NCBI RefSeq assembly: GCF_963583255.1
Contig: NC_084813.1
Location: 12,634,001-12,698,000 of the forward strand
Length of the DNA: 64,000 nt
Direction: 5' to 3'
Source of the DNA: Pyrus communis
Taxonomy: Eukaryota; Streptophyta; Magnoliopsida; Rosales; Rosaceae
The position numbers and the translations under genes are program-made. The notes below the pieces were generated by a model that was given only the letters and a program-made list of their open reading frames with translations, had not been told where the DNA came from and made no database searches. Positions 22,308 to 35,900 of the stretch are shown one piece after another (the stretch's first letter is position 1; each line of letters begins with the position of its first letter).

Positions 22308-25300
22308 TCATCTCTTGCCCTTCTTCTGCCTCCGCTGCTCTTGTGGAAATTTCAGAGGGACGGGAAGGGTCGCAAATGGTTTTCCATTTTTTTTAGTCAA
22401 CTTGCAACCCAGGTTCTCGTAATGATCCTTCACATTTGCTTCACCCATTCTCAGATCCTTTGCTATATCTGTCAACTCTGTCTGGAACGCGTCCACATGA
22501 AGAGTGAGCACCAAGACATAACTAATGAGAAGATTTGTTTTCTCTCTTGATAGGGTTTGCTTTCTTGAACCCGCCGCTGGATCAAACATATTAAGAAACT
22601 TATTGCGTAGACTGCTTGGGATTCTGTGGCCCTTTGCAGAGGAAACACCATCCATGGTATACTGATCTTTGAACTTTATAAGATGCGTAATATATGTGCA
22701 AATGCAAGCAAGCTTAAACTTCTCCTCTTCAACCTACAAGCATAGACAACACGTCGAAGAAGATTAATGTTCTGTTTTCTCACCGTGAAAATGAAACGAG
22801 AAAAGAGGGAACATCATAACGTTTTAGCTCATTCTAGATTAATCGGGGAGGTTCCACTATTGCAGTTGTTAGGACATTTACAGGAAAACATCAACGGATG
22901 AAATACAAAAGATAAACTTTGCAGTTACTAAAGTTTCTTAGTCTCAACATTAAAGCAGCACGAGAATCAAATTTAGGAACTTTCAATGGCAAGGTATGTC
23001 CATTCATGTATATCATGCAGAAAAGTGGTACCATAATTTTTGGCGTTAAATTCAAGCAATGCTAAAGTAGAAAAATAACAGATCATGCAATATAGCATTT
23101 TTCATTTTATATTAGCCTTTTTCCCCTCCAAGTCTTGAAATTGCAATCGACTGAAAATGATTCGCTATGCTTATAGAACAGAAAAGATGATCGGGCTTAT
23201 GCAAGACCTTATCAAAGAACTTAGCATTATTCTATAATAGTGTAATGGCAAATCAAAGTATATCTTCTTCACTAATATGCTCTCAGACACTAGAAGCCAT
23301 TTTTGCATTCTTACCTGAATATTCTTCAACTTCTGGATTTTATTGAGTACAAAATTTGGGTAAGCATCCCATTTAACTTCATTTCCGCCTTGCAATTTAT
23401 TATAAATATCTTGGACGTCATCCCACTCTCCTGTGATGATGATCTTGTCTAGTGGATAAGCCTCCTTGGGAGTTGTGGCAGATTCGTTAAATGGTGGGAT
23501 ATGGCGAGAGCTTTGGGCTTCAGCGCTTTCAAGAGCCTCCTTGTTTACCACAAGATGTTTAATTTTGGCATCCAAATCCTTTAGAGAATCAGGACCGTCT
23601 GCTTGCTTCAAGGACTGCATTTTCTTACTCTGCAATGTTATAGGAAATTCAATTAACATGGTACACTCAGCTTGATATATAGTATTGTACAGGAACTCCC
23701 AGACAGTCCCAGTTGCAACTTGCAAGTATCTTGAACCACACGTAGCCCAAGCTACTACCTCTACCATGTCTTTTTTGCTGAACTTATGCATCAACATTTT
23801 CGACTTTAGATAAAAGGAATAATGAGAAAGGTACCCTCACCAACATTACCCAATGGTTGTTTCTTGTCATTATATTGAATTCTTTTTCATTCCTCTTCAA
23901 CCCTTGATCTTTTAAGTTTAAACTCAACACTAGCCTCTAACATTGCAAAGAAGCTCTCTAACTGAACTAGAAAAAATCTCAAAGCAGTCATACAGAAAAC
24001 ACTCAATAACGTGGGAACCTAAAACAAATATAAACATTGCTCATACATATGCAGCAAAACACGTAGTTATTTAAATACTTCATAAGTTTTCTCAAAACAA
24101 GCAGACTGGTTACGGCATAATGCATTAACTTTTGAAGAATAAAGTAGAAGCAAATTCTATGTTAGTTATGTACATGTGCGCAAATTCTATGTTAGTTATG
24201 TACATGTGCACAAATTCTAATGTATCTTACTCGATTCAAGTACAAGTTCTAATGTTTTCTTAATAGACGCAAGGATTTTCCGCCATATCTCCACCACCAC
24301 CCCATCATCATCAGAAAATGTTTGTGCTGATGCCTTACTTGTAAGCTCAAAATAAATAAATAAATAATATAATATAATAGGGTCTTACCTCCCTAATAGA
24401 CTTCTTTGTTCCGTACAGATTATGTAGCTGCATCTGCTTCTCTGCCTTCTCTTGTGCAGTAAGTTCTCCCACCGCTGAAGTTGCAGCTTCCATATCAGAG
24501 TAGTTATACCCTCTAACTTTTGGTTCTAATCTAAATATCTGAAATTTTACATCCCAAGTAAGCTTATCAGCATTCCTTGCAAAGCAGAAGCAATGATAAA
24601 TACACACACAGATTCACCTTTTATTCCATTGGACCGAAGCGTAAATGTGAGATTATATACATTCATATAAACATATATAACAAATATGAATTAAACCCGA
24701 GATTTCAAATCGGACTCTTTGCAATTTTAATAACCACAGTTCCATTTCAGAAGAGCATTCAGTATACAATCCAATAACTATGCTCGTCATACTCAAAATA
24801 ATAATAAGGTCCCCAACTTCTCGAATTACAAACCCAAACCAGAGCGAAAACAAAAGCAATGCCTCCGATGAATGTTTCTCAGCAATGAAACAAACAAAAC
24901 ACAAATGTCAACTTCATGCCAATGCTTTTTCAATGCATCATTACATCAATACATCAATACATCACCGAAATCAAACAAATCAAAACGAAGATGAAACAAA
25001 CTATTAAAGTCGACTAGCCACCGGAAATTAACCCAACAAAAAACGAACAGTCCCAAAGCAATTACCTTGTTAGAAACAATAGGTAAAATCTTCAGAGTCT
25101 GAGTGGCCTTATCAAGAACACCAAGCGCATAATTGCAGTACTGGTCACTCGTGGCCGCACCAGTATAGCTAGTCCCGACAAAATCAACATTGGTCCCATC
25201 CGGGTGCACCACAAGCTCGACCCGTTTGGCTCGGTTGGCGTTCCGAAAGAGCCCGATTTTGGTCGAATTGGGGTCTGGCTTCTTGGTGGGGTCGAACCCA

Positions 25301-25491
25301 GATGAGAAATGGGCCACTATAGGTGGGGTTTTCTCTGGGTTTTCCGGGTAGACTTGGACGGCGGCTTGGACGGTTGGAATGGTTGGTACGGTGGCTTTCT
25401 TCGTCTTCCTCTTCTTGTGCTTGTGCTTCGGCGTCGATGTGTCATGGTTTTGGGTTAATTGGGACTTGGTGTCTTCTGCGTCGGATTCCAT
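22308..25491 (-). CDS. RPA49: DNA-directed RNA polymerase I subunit A49 (RPA49)
   Basis: A Pol I-specific subunit that, with its partner A34-like subunit, acts in initiation and elongation of rRNA transcription in the nucleolus. Four coding exons on the minus strand: 25066-25491, 24389-24538, 23315-23629 and 22308-22733, all with canonical borders and phase 0, giving 438 residues, a usual length for the plant protein. The N-terminus has a Lys-rich stretch (KHKHKKRKTKK, residues 23-33) that may act in nuclear or nucleolar import. It is followed by the conserved IVAHFSSGFDPTKKPDP, KIGLFRNANRAKRVELVV and DFVGTSYTG segment of the dimerisation domain. Exon 2 encodes YNYSDMEAATSAVGELT. The C-terminal part (GHRIPSSLRNKFLNMFDP, TDIAKDLRMG) corresponds to the tandem winged-helix region, and the protein ends in a basic tail (RRQKKGKR). 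The gene is tail-to-tail with the PP2C gene. Introns of about 0.6-0.8 kb carry one 30-bp tandem repeat. Confidence 0.9.
24150..24215. repeat. 30-bp tandem repeat in an RPA49 intron
   Basis: Two copies of a 30-base unit (GCAAATTCTATGTTAG through GTACATGTGC) followed by the start of a third. It lies in the intron between exons 2 and 3. Confidence 0.9.
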
Positions 25492-25524
25492 CGGTTCAGA
25501 GAGAGAGCCGTCAGTTTTGGAAGT

Positions 25525-25567
25525 GGCCTGCTGGTTTTGGAGGTTGGCCTGCTGGTTTTGGAGGTTG
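25525..25567. repeat. 21-bp tandem duplication in the RPA49 5' leader
   Basis: Two perfect copies of a 21-base unit (GGCCTGCTGGTTTTGG then AGGTT on the plus strand), 34-76 bases upstream of the RPA49 start codon. A run of G at about 25597-25608 lies just beyond. Both are probably within or near the 5'UTR. Confidence 0.85.
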
Positions 25568-25679
25568 ATGGAAGAGGGAGTGGGAGGGTGGAGAGGGGGG
25601 GGGGGGGGAGAGAGGGCTGCCGTCGTTTGGCGAGTTTATAAGTGAGGGTTTTTGTAGGGTTTTTTAATTTTTTAATTTT

Positions 25680-26048
25680 TTGGCTATTGGTACCGAAATT
25701 GACATAACTTCTTATTTTGCTCTAGACATTTGAAATTGATAAAAATTGTCATCAATCGTCAATTATTTTGGTCATTTTGTAAAAATTATCAGTTAAATAA
25801 AGGCTAAAATGATCGACAAAAAAAGAGAGGCTAAAATGACAGAATTATCATCATTCTTATAAACAATTGGCCAAAGTGATTAAACAAAAATTGAGGGTAT
25901 TTTTATTATTTTCTTCCTTATCTAATAGATATTTTTTTACGAAATGACCAAAATGATTGATGTGAACAAACTCAGAGACTACTTCTATTGATTTTAAATA
26001 TCAGAGATCAAAGTAAGGTGTTATGTCAATTTCAGAGATCATTTTGGA

Positions 26049-26080
<32 letters not shown>
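25680..26080. mobile_element. Foldback MITE upstream of RPA49
   Basis: The left end (GTACCGAAATTGACATAAC) pairs with the right end (GTTATGTCAATTTCAGAGAT). The interior repeats 'AAAATGA' motifs on both strands. An A run at about 26050-26078 follows the right arm. It may contribute to the RPA49 promoter region. Confidence 0.55.
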
Positions 26081-26082
<2 letters not shown>

Positions 26083-26840
26083 CTATATTTACATTGGAGA
26101 ATATTATACAAAACATCTTTATTTGAATGATTTATTGTCTGCATCATCGTCTAAAGAAGTTCTTTATTTGAAGAATGTTTAGTCATTTATACTTGTTAAA
26201 CAAGTTGGCGGTTATTATAACAAATAACATGCTTATGATGTACATGTTGAATATATAAGTTTTACCTCTAGGAATTGAGAAAATAAAATTCAATATATAA
26301 GTACATAGTTCCATTCCTAATAATACTGAGGTCTTTTGTCATAAAACCCAACACCTAGCAATATGTGGTTAAGTCGGAACAATACTGGTGTGGTTAGGAG
26401 TAGGCTAATGGTCTGTCTCTTTGAATATTTGACAATGAGAAAGAGTCTCTATATTGAACAAATTTTTTTAAAGTTGTTTTTCAGACGATGATGATGATAA
26501 AGAGAAATTAAGATGTTTGTATTGTGAAATAAAAACACATAAACATGTAAAGAGAAATAAAATGTTATTTACATGTAAGGAGTCAAATAATATCATTTCA
26601 TAATAATATAAGGGCTCGTTTAGTGGGGCGAAGGGGATGGAAGGGGTGATAATGAGTTTGGAGTTAACTGACATGTTTACGTACTCTAAATGTGTACACA
26701 AACTATGAATATATTTGTTTACCCAATAAAATATGAATGTCATTTCATAATTGACACGACTTGAACACCAAGGTGTCATATTGCAAAGGTGCCTTTTACT
26801 AATGGTTGACAAGTGTACAATTATGGGTGTGGGACCATGA
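26081..26840. other. Intergenic stretch, nothing recognised
   Basis: AT-rich sequence without a supportable gene, RNA or complete repeat. A 345-base minus-strand open frame (26468-26812) has no family features and is probably chance. Confidence 0.5.
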
Positions 26841-27290
26841 TTTCCAAGGCCACTGTAAGATAGATCAGAAGATGTATACCTAAGAAATCAATCATAGACT
26901 CAACAACTTTGATCAGATTGAGTTGCTCAAACGAACCAGCAATGCCACCACATCCTGTTGAGCTTTCGAAAGATACGACATCTGCCGACTTCTTTGAGGT
27001 TGACCATTCTTGTTCTGCAAACACGGAAACCTGATCTAATTGAGGATCAAATAGGTTCCCTATATTCTTGGAGATTCCTACAATTTAGGATTGGCGTCGC
27101 CGTAAGTAATCACACTCTTAAGAGAAAACAATATATATTTCTAGATATCTTATCTCCCAATTTAATTGGTATTTTGTATCCTAAAAGGCCTCTCTCTTAA
27201 CTAGTATAAATACACCCATATAGGGTTCATATCTGGAAATGGTTAGAACGCAATCTACGTATTCTTTATTCACTTACATGTTGTGATGTG
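26840..27290 (+). repeat. Degraded LTR of a Tat-like gypsy element
   Basis: It shares the CTTGGAGATTCCTACAAT, CTCTCTTAACTAGTATAAAT and neighbouring features with the remnant at 10900-11420. Its boundaries are eroded. It leads into reverse-transcriptase sequence with no gag in between, so the element was internally deleted. Confidence 0.5.
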
Positions 27291-27299
27291 GAAAGTTTA

Positions 27300-28250
27300 A
27301 ACACGATCTGAAAGAGGGAGTGAAATTCCACAGCCCCGATAGAAAAACCCGCATAACAATCATAGTATGTGGGTTAAGACACAATCTACTAGAATTCGAG
27401 ATGGAACTTGATCCCAGGATGACGGTACTTCAGAGTCAAAAGCCGATAAGGTTGCTGTCTACATATGTCTTGATCCCGACAAACCAGAACGCGAGCTAGG
27501 ATTAGATCAAAGTTGTCGGATTGAGAAAAAAAGTATTCACTGCCTTATTGCAGGCAAACAAGGATGTGTTTGCTTGGTTTGCGTAAGACAAGCCTGTAAT
27601 TGATCATTCGATAATCTGCCACTATCTCCACATAAATACAACCATGAAATTGGTTATCCAGTAATAGTGCAATCATGGAACAAAGCATAGTGAAATCATC
27701 GAGGCTAGGATCGACAAACTCAAGGACACCAACTTTATTATTGAAATCCATGAACCAAATTGGAGCCAACATAGTCCTTATGCAAAAGAAGAATGGCAGG
27801 TGAAGGTTCTGTGTGGGCTTCACAGACCTAAACAAGGCATGCCAAAAGGATCCTTATCCTTTACCTTAGATTTACTCGTCGATTCCATAGCAAGTCCAAC
27901 CAGATCAAGATGTACACATCAGACATGAAAATGACACCTTTTGTCATTATTAAAGGTACGTATTGTTATTGTGTTATGCCTTCCGGACTTAAAAATGTAG
28001 GGGCAACCTATTAAAGACTAGTTGATCAAATCTTCAAAAAGAAAATTGGAAAAAGAATAGAGGTATATGTCGATGACATGGTAGTCAAGAGTGAAAAAAA
28101 AGAAGGATCATTTCATTCACCTCCAACAATCTTTTGACCAACTCTGAAAACATAACATGAAGCTTAATTTAGAAAAGTGCACTTTTTGGGTTTCTTTCCA
28201 CAACACTATATTTGCGGTCATGAGAATTTGAGATCTTTCAAAAGATTCTA
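27300..28250 (+). pseudogene. Broken reverse transcriptase fragment of a Tat-like Ty3/gypsy element
   Basis: Frames on the plus strand give FTALLQANKDVFAW (about 27537) and, near 27945-28095, VMPSGLKNVGATY followed by VYVDDMVVKS. This is the catalytic YVDD region of a gypsy reverse transcriptase of the Tat type. Several stops and frame shifts interrupt it, and no RNase H or integrase follows before the next LTR at 28306. Confidence 0.7.
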
Positions 28251-28305
28251 ATTTTAGATTTTTCTGGGTTTCTGCCTCAATTTTATGATGTTATCTTTCG
28301 GGCGA

Positions 28306-29771
28306 TGATAGGAGCATATTTATGTGACTTTGTTAACTTATTTCTTTGCATTCATTTAGTTAATATCTATTTATTGTAGTAATTTAAGTTATTTTCGTAT
28401 TATTGTAGGTCCAATTGATAAAGATGACAATAAATGGCAAAATGGAGCAATTTGGAGCAGTTTTTTGACTTGGATTGGATAGCAGGCGTGGATAGCATAT
28501 GGGCTAGACGTTTTTGGTGTTTAAATGGTGTTATACATGTGCTAAAATCTGGAGAAATTAAAGTTGAGGGTTGGAAGGCAAGGAATTACACAAGAAAAAG
28601 GAATCCTAGTTGGAGTGGAACATTATCTTATCTTACCTTATCTTATCTTATCTAATCTAATTCAACCTTATCTTATTTTATCTTATCTTATCTCCAGCTG
28701 CAAGGAGACATCCTAATCACATTCCAACACTTTCTACTTGATTTTTAGAATCCTAAAATAACTCAAAAACGCCAAAACCCTTTCCTCCTTGGATTCAACC
28801 ATTTTCCTCTATATATATGAAATTCCTGCAGAGATTTAGGAGTGCCATGCCTATCATTCATCCACTGAAGTTGCTGCAATTTTCAGAGTTCATTATATCT
28901 TTGTTTTAAGTTTCAATGTTTATTTTAGATTGTTTTTTAGTTATGATGAACATGTGTAGCTAAGTTTCTTTTTAGCTAGAGGTGAATTCGAAGCCATGAT
29001 CATATGTTTTATATAAATTGATTACATCCAGTTATTGTTTCATAAAACATGAATGCGATTTACTTATCTACTTTATAGAAAACTTATTCTTGTATGTTTA
29101 TTAAGGGTGCACACTTAGTTTGCATGCTAGGATTTAATGCTAGAATATAAGAGAATTTCACCTAATCGTTATGAACTTATATTTGTAAGTAGTAAAAGTC
29201 ACTAGTTATGATTGAGTAAGTAAATTCTTGGCAGGAGTATCATGCTTTTGATAGTTACGAATGCTTTGTCAATGCTTATGATTTTTCACAAAACTTAATG
29301 ATCTTTGAAATGTATCTCTATCATGCTTTTCATAGTTAAGGAAATTGGGAAGAATAATTCGGTTGCGTCACTGAGTCCAATTCAATGAAATTAGGACAAT
29401 CTGAGAGTTAATTAGTGTTGTTCACAATTAATTTGAGGCATTGTCGATTATCTTTATAGGAAGAATAACTGGAAATTGATTTGTATGCATATGTTTCATG
29501 TGTGGAGAAGAATCCTTTAGCTATCATTTCATCTATATTTCATTCACAACTTAATTTACTTGTTGCATTTTACTTTTGTTTTAATTAAATGCGTCCAAAA
29601 TCCCCTCAGTCATTGTTTTGTTTTTAGTTTAACTTAGTTTTCAATTTTATAAGTTTAATTTGTGTTGATTAGCATCCCTTCTAATCCTCGAAATAGAACG
29701 ATCCCTACTTACTCATACTACAATTGCATAATATATAGGGTTTAATTTGTGTGTTAGTTTTTACCATATTA
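28306..29771 (+). mobile_element. Solo LTR, same family as 4375-7884
   Basis: It begins TGATAGGAGCATATTTATG and ends TACCATATTA, which differs from the family end by three C/T changes. It is flanked by GGCGA (28301-28305) and GGTGA (29772-29776), a 5-bp target duplication with one C/T difference. Length 1466 bases, with no primer-binding site or coding region. The decayed ends suggest it is older than the copy at 4375. It contains a (CTTAT)n array. Confidence 0.8.
28624..28690. repeat. (CTTAT)n minisatellite within the LTR
   Basis: About a dozen imperfect CTTAT units. The other family members have a similar but shorter CTTATC-rich stretch in the corresponding place, so the array has expanded inside this LTR. 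Confidence 0.75.
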
Positions 29772-30841
29772 GGTGAATGGCAAAGTTAGGACGAATGCTT
29801 TGGGTTTCTGATCCAGGTTGGCTTTTTTAATGTTATAAGCACTTTTGAATCAATTAATAACATGATGTATTTTTATTCCCGATTCAGTTTGTTGCCACTA
29901 AATGTGAATCTCCAAACATGTTTGTAGATATATTGAATTAGGAAATGAGTCCAGAGACATTAGGTTTTAGTAAATGACTAGCAATTGAGCCCCCGCGCGA
30001 TGCCGCGGGTTTTATGACCGTTTTAAGATGATATTATTTTTACATATAATATGTTTATACTGAAAGAGATGATTTTAAAGTGTTATTTACAAAAGAGATG
30101 ATACTATTTACGACCAGCTCAAATTACACTAACAGTCTGCTCTTTGAGCAAGTTTTTGACAAACCTGAACAGTAAAATGGACAAATCAATTGGTTGCAGG
30201 AGATGAATGAAATTTCAACTTGATTTACCATGAATGGAATAATGAAGAATCGACAGTAACATTAAACATGGTAGTCATACAGATTAGGAAGCCATCCATC
30301 TATAAGCTAGTCCTCATAAGTTCATTCACTTGCACTATTCTTCTAGCGTCTGATAAAGAAAATGAAGTTCCTGTAAGTACTCCCTAACCATATGAGCAAT
30401 AAAATCTTTTAAAAGGAATCCCAATTTTCTCCACATTAAAGAAAACCATAAAAGCATTACTAATGACTATATCTGCAGACCAAATCTCTTTTTTTGTACC
30501 CGCTAAAGTACACATATGAATATCAAAATGAAAACCTCAAATTATAATAGCATTCCCTTTTCTATCTTAATTTTTGAAAAAGGAAACACAATGGAAGACA
30601 AAAATTCAACAATTTTATCTTGTAAATCATTAATACATAGAGTCAAAAGCACTTCAATTATGGAAGGAGGGAAAAAAGGTGCAAATAACTGGTGCTCAAT
30701 AGAAATCACCGCCTAGTCTTCAACTCTTTGTAAGCAAAGATTAGAAAAGTTTAGGATCTAGCATGATAATTTAAGTTACTTGAGATTTTTCAATGTTCGC
30801 AATCATTCTGCTACTATATAAACTGATGTATTCTTACTCAC

Positions 30842-32790
30842 TGATAGGAGCATATTCATGCGACTTAAATGGCTTGTTCTCGTGCATTTACGTTATGTTT
30901 CTCTCGTTATTTTAGTCCTTTATGCTTCTTTTGTGTGTTTTCAGGTTCTAAGGGCCTAGGGAGCAAGAAAGTGCATTTTGAGGCCATTTGGAGCATTTTT
31001 GGGCATGGATTGGATAGCTTATCCATGGAGCCAAGAGGATGGACGAATTTGAAGGCCTTGTATTCACTTTGGACATAAAACAAAGGGCCTAGCCCATTCT
31101 CTCTTATTCTCTCCCTTATAGCCATGCAAAGAACCATCCATTCCATCAAAAACAATCCATCAATTCACATGCAAAACCACCATTAACACACATGCACCCA
31201 AACAAAGCCAACCTAGCTAACCCTACATGCATTCTTTATTCACTCTTCATCATTGCATTCATTCTCCAAACACTTTCATTAATTAAAACACATTTGCACA
31301 TCCACTCATTCTTTCCCCAAAGCCGTGCCTTTCCCTTCCACTTTCCAACCTTTCCAAATGCAATTTCATCAAACACATGCATTCCCTTCACTTTCACCCA
31401 CATGCAAATTTAATCATTCACTCAAGCACCCTTGTGCCTTGTTTCCCCCTTTGTTCCCACCAATCACATGCATCATCATCATTCAACCAAGCCTAACCCG
31501 TGCATTCCCCCTAATTCCAGCACCAAAACATGCACTCACATGCATTTTCACCACCATTCACACACACATGCATCCTGAAATTCTTGCCGTGCATTTCATA
31601 CCCTTTCTAGCCATTTCATTTCATCATGACACCACCATTCACACCCCTTTAATCCACATGCAGCCACATATTCATTCACTTAATCATTAAGCCACACATT
31701 CACACACACACACCCAAAACACATCCATGCCGTGGCCTACTCACAATTCCAGCATCTTCACATGTCTTTCTAGCTTTCCCTTTCATTTCCACCACTCATT
31801 CTTCATCATTGCAGCCACCTACATGCATTATTCATTAACCTTTCATCATATAGCCAGAAAATAAGCAAGAAAACACTCAATGCCGTGCCTTCACACACCA
31901 TTTCAGCACATTCCAACACCTTCACATGCAATTCCAGCTTTCACATGTTTTTCTAACTGATTTTCCATCATTAATTAGCCACTTGCATCTTAAACAAACA
32001 GCCATATGTTCCCTCCACTACTCCTATAAATACCCTTGCATTCATTCATTCAAGAACATCTCATATTTCCATTCACAACACTTCACACAACACAAACACA
32101 ACCCTTGTGCCGCAAATCATTTCCATTTCTGTGCAGTTTTTCTCCTCCATTGCAGCCACTATCCAACCACTTCCCATCCCTCCAAAACACTTCACATAAT
32201 CCCCAAAGCTCACCTTAGACCTTGTGCTACAACAACGAGGAAGAAAAGAGTGCCTAAACGTTCATACAATTCAAGTTTGAGTTGTTGGAATGTTTAGGTG
32301 TTTCTTTCAAAGTTTAAATTTAATTCTCTTTGTTTTGTACGTATGAGAATGGAAGATAAGAGTGCCTAAACGTTCATACAATTCAAGTTTGAGTTGTTGG
32401 AATGTTTAGGTGTTTCTTTGATTTCAAAGTGTGGAGAAGAACCCCTTAGCTATTCCATCATCCATATTTTCATCACATTCATCTTTACTATCTGTTTTAA
32501 ATTATAATCTGTCCGTTTAATTTAATCTCGTCCAACCACAATCACCCCCCCTTATTTTGTTAAGTCTTAATCATTTGATTTGTCTTATTTTATGTTTTTG
32601 AGTATTTGGAGTCTTTTAAACTTGTTTTGAGTCTTTTAGTTTGTCTTAGTGTTTTAAAAGTTAGTTTTATTTATTTGAGTCAAGTATTTAGCATCCCTAG
32701 TTAATCCCCGGTTAGAACGATCCCTACTTACATCATTACTACAATTGTCACAAATAGGGTTTAGTTTGTGTGCGTATAAAAATCGCATCA
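30842..32790 (+). repeat. 5' LTR of the Athila-like element
   Basis: TGATAGGAGCATATTCATGC to AAAATCGCATCA. A TATAAATA box at 32025-32032 should direct the genomic RNA to start about 25-35 bases downstream. The U3 part is strikingly C/A-rich with many CACATGCA and CATTCA motifs. A segment of about 60 bases (AGAGTGCCTAAACG through GGTGTTTCTTT) occurs twice, near 32247 and 32360. Compared with the 3' LTR I saw a 5-base gap near 32308 and a small difference in the C/T run near 32544, and no substitutions in the parts compared. Confidence 0.95.
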
Positions 32791-32795
32791 AATTT

Positions 32796-32813
32796 TGGCG
32801 CCGTTGCCGGGGA
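32796..32813 (+). other. Primer-binding site, tRNA-Asp
   Basis: TGGCGCCGTTGCCGGGGA lies five bases after the LTR and is complementary to the 3' end of plant tRNA-Asp including CCA, the primer used by Athila-type elements. Confidence 0.9.
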
Positions 32814-32999
32814 TTGGCAAAATTGCTAATCCCTTGTCTTGAGTCTTGTTTAAATTGTTTAGTTTCTGTTTTGTTTTAATTTTTTTTGCACCGTGTGTAT
32901 GTGTTTTTGTGCCGTGTGTGGCAACTTGTTTTCTTACTTGTGCCAAGTCTATTAAGTTGGTTACTTATCTTGTTTACTTTTGTGTGTAGGTACTAGTTT

Positions 33000-35900
33000 A
33001 TGACCCGTAGCTCACAACCTGTTCGTGAGCATATCTCTGACTTTGACGGTGATTTCGAGAGGACTTTGAGAAGGAACAAGAAATTGCAAGAGTCTAATCC
33101 TCCTAGTCCCGAACCTGAAGTAGAAGAGGAAGCCACGGATTGGGTTAAAGAGGAAGTACCAACCATGGCCGTGGACAATCGAACCATTAAAGAGCTTTCT
33201 GCCTCAGGTTTGGCCAATGCAGCCCCTCTTTGCATTCAATACCCCGCGGCTGCCCAAGGCAAGACCGATGAATTTGAACTCAAATCCAGTTTGTTACACC
33301 ATATTCCGAAGTTCCATGGCTTGTCTATGGAAGACCCCAACAAACACTTGAAGGAGTTCGAGGTGGTTTGTTCGAGCATGACCCCCGTCAATGTGGATGG
33401 GAGTATATTGAAGATGAAGGCCTTTCCATTTTCACTTATGGACAAGGCCAAAGATTGGCTCTACGAATTAGCCCCGGGAACTGTGACTTCGTGGGAGAGT
33501 ATGAAGCGTGCTTTCTTGGAGAAATTCTTCCCTACTTCGAGAGTGATTCTCCTACGGAAGAAAATTAGTGGTATTCAACAGAATCATGGTGAGTCATTCC
33601 CGGCTTATTATGAGCTCTTCAAGGGCCTTGTAGCTTCATGTCCTCAACATCAAATGAAGGAGGAACTTCTCCTTCAATATTTCTATGAGGGCCTCCTTCC
33701 TATCGAACGTCAAATGCTTGATGCATCAGCGGGAGGAGCATTGGTGGACAAAACACCAAGGGATGCCAAGATTCTCATAGCCAACCGAGCGCTCAATGCT
33801 CAACAATATGAAGGAGTGGGCCAAAGGGAAGCCCCACGGCAACAAAGTGTAAATGAGGTGAGTGCTATTTCTGAAATTCAATCACAACTTGCTAATCTTA
33901 CTTCTCTTGTTTCTCAGGTTGTGATTGGTCCAAAAGCACAAGAACACCAAGTTTGTGGCGTGTGCTCAATTCAAGGGCATCCATCCGACAAGTGCCCTCA
34001 ACTAATCGAGAATGGTGGGTGGGAATCTGCCAATGCAATTGGTTTCCAAGGACAAAATCAAAACAACCCATACTCGAACACTTACAATGTCGGATGGAGG
34101 GACCATCCAAACTTCAAATGGAGGGAGCCACAACAAGCTGCCCAACAAGGAGGATTTAGGCCAAACCCCCCTGGTTTTTATTCCAAGCCGTATGCACCCC
34201 AACAACCCCAACAACCCCAACAACCTTCGGCATCATCTCATTCAGGTACGTCCTTGGAAAGTGATCAAGCTATGCAATTACTAACCTCTATTTCGCAGGG
34301 ATTGCAAAATCAAAACAATCGGATAGCAAATAACGAGAAGGAGATGATGGATATGAAGAAACAAATAGGGCAGATTTCTAAGTTCCTTGGACAGATTAGA
34401 GAGCAAGGAAAGCTTCCTAGCTCAACCACAGTCAATCCAAAGGGAGGATTCGAATCCGCCAAGGCCATCACCCTAAGGGGTGGAAAAGAAGTTGGGACCG
34501 AGCCAAACAATCCCAAATCTGCCCAGAAAGTAGATGAAGAGACGACACAACCTGAGGCAGATCACCCTAACTCGGCCAAATCAGGTAATTTAAGTTCAAA
34601 TTCATGTACTTCACGTGCTAATCTGCCCAATGTACCTTTTCCTAGCAGGTTCATGCAAGAAAAAAAGGAAGAAAGCGAGAAGGACATTCTTGAAACGTTC
34701 CGGAAGGTGCAAGTGAACATACCGCTTCTCGATGCAATCAAACAGGTTCCAAAGTATGCTAAATTCCTCAAGGACCTATGCAATACAAGGAGAAGAAGGG
34801 CAAACAAAGAGGTAGTGAAGGTAAGCGAGAATGTGTCCGCTGTTTTGCAACGTAAACTGCCTACCAAGTGCAAAGGTAGTTTCACGATTCCTTGTGTGAT
34901 TGGCCATAATCGTTTTGAACATGCCATGCTTGATTTAGGTGCATCCATAAATGTCATGCCTTATTCTATTTATGCATCTATGAATTTGGGTGAATTAAAA
35001 CAAGATGGTGTAATTATACAATTGGCCGATCGTTCTAACGCGTATCCAAAAGGAGTTTTGGAAGATGTGCTTGTGCAGGTGAACCATTTAATTTTTCCGG
35101 CTGATTTCTACGTCCTAGACATGGAGGATTCAGCCCATTCTACATCTTTGCCGATTCTCCTTGGTAGGCCATTCATGAAGACGGCCCGAACGAAGATTGA
35201 TGTATACAAAGGCACCTTGACAATGGAATTCGATGGGGAAGTGATTGATTTTAATATTTCTGAAACTATGAGATATCCCGTTGATGACCATTCTTGTTTT
35301 TCCATTGATGTTATCGATTCTTTGGCGCAGGTATACCTTGAAGAATTGAACGAGGACGCCCTGGAAACAACCATCACTAAGGCCATAGAGCGCAAAAATG
35401 AAGGATTTGGGCCAATGCAAGGCCACGGCAAGGAGGAGGAATTCTTTGCAATGGGTTCTAGTGAAGAAATAATTGAGGTTGTGGCAGCCCTTGAGTCATT
35501 GCCACAACAATATGGTAAGGTTCCACTCTCACTTTCAAATTCAGTTTCCACTAAGATGCTACCTTCTGTTGTTCAGGCACCATCGCTTGAACTTAAGCCG
35601 TTGCCGGACCATTTGAAGTATGTGTTTTTGGGAAAAGGCGAAACATTGCCCGTCATCATTTCATCAAGTCTCACGGCAATGGAGGAGGAGAAGCTTGTGA
35701 GGGTGCTGCGAGAGCACAAAACGGCCATAGGGTGGACTTTGGCCGACATTAAAGGAATAAGCCCTACCACATGCATGCACCGTATACTTCTTGAGGAGGG
35801 GGCTAAACCAACTCGAGAGGCTCAGCGCCGTCTCAACCCTCCAATGATGGAAGTTGTGAAAAAGGAGATTATCAAACTTCTTGATTGTGGAGTGATTTAT

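Noticed and set aside
30869..32297. Frames of 60-123 codons in the 5' LTR, repeated at 42545-43973
   Set aside because: Both copies are LTR U3 sequence, low-complexity His/Pro/Thr-rich, with no family features.
33236..35776. Many minus-strand frames over gag-pol
   Set aside because: Shadows of the retrotransposon polyprotein, without motifs of their own.
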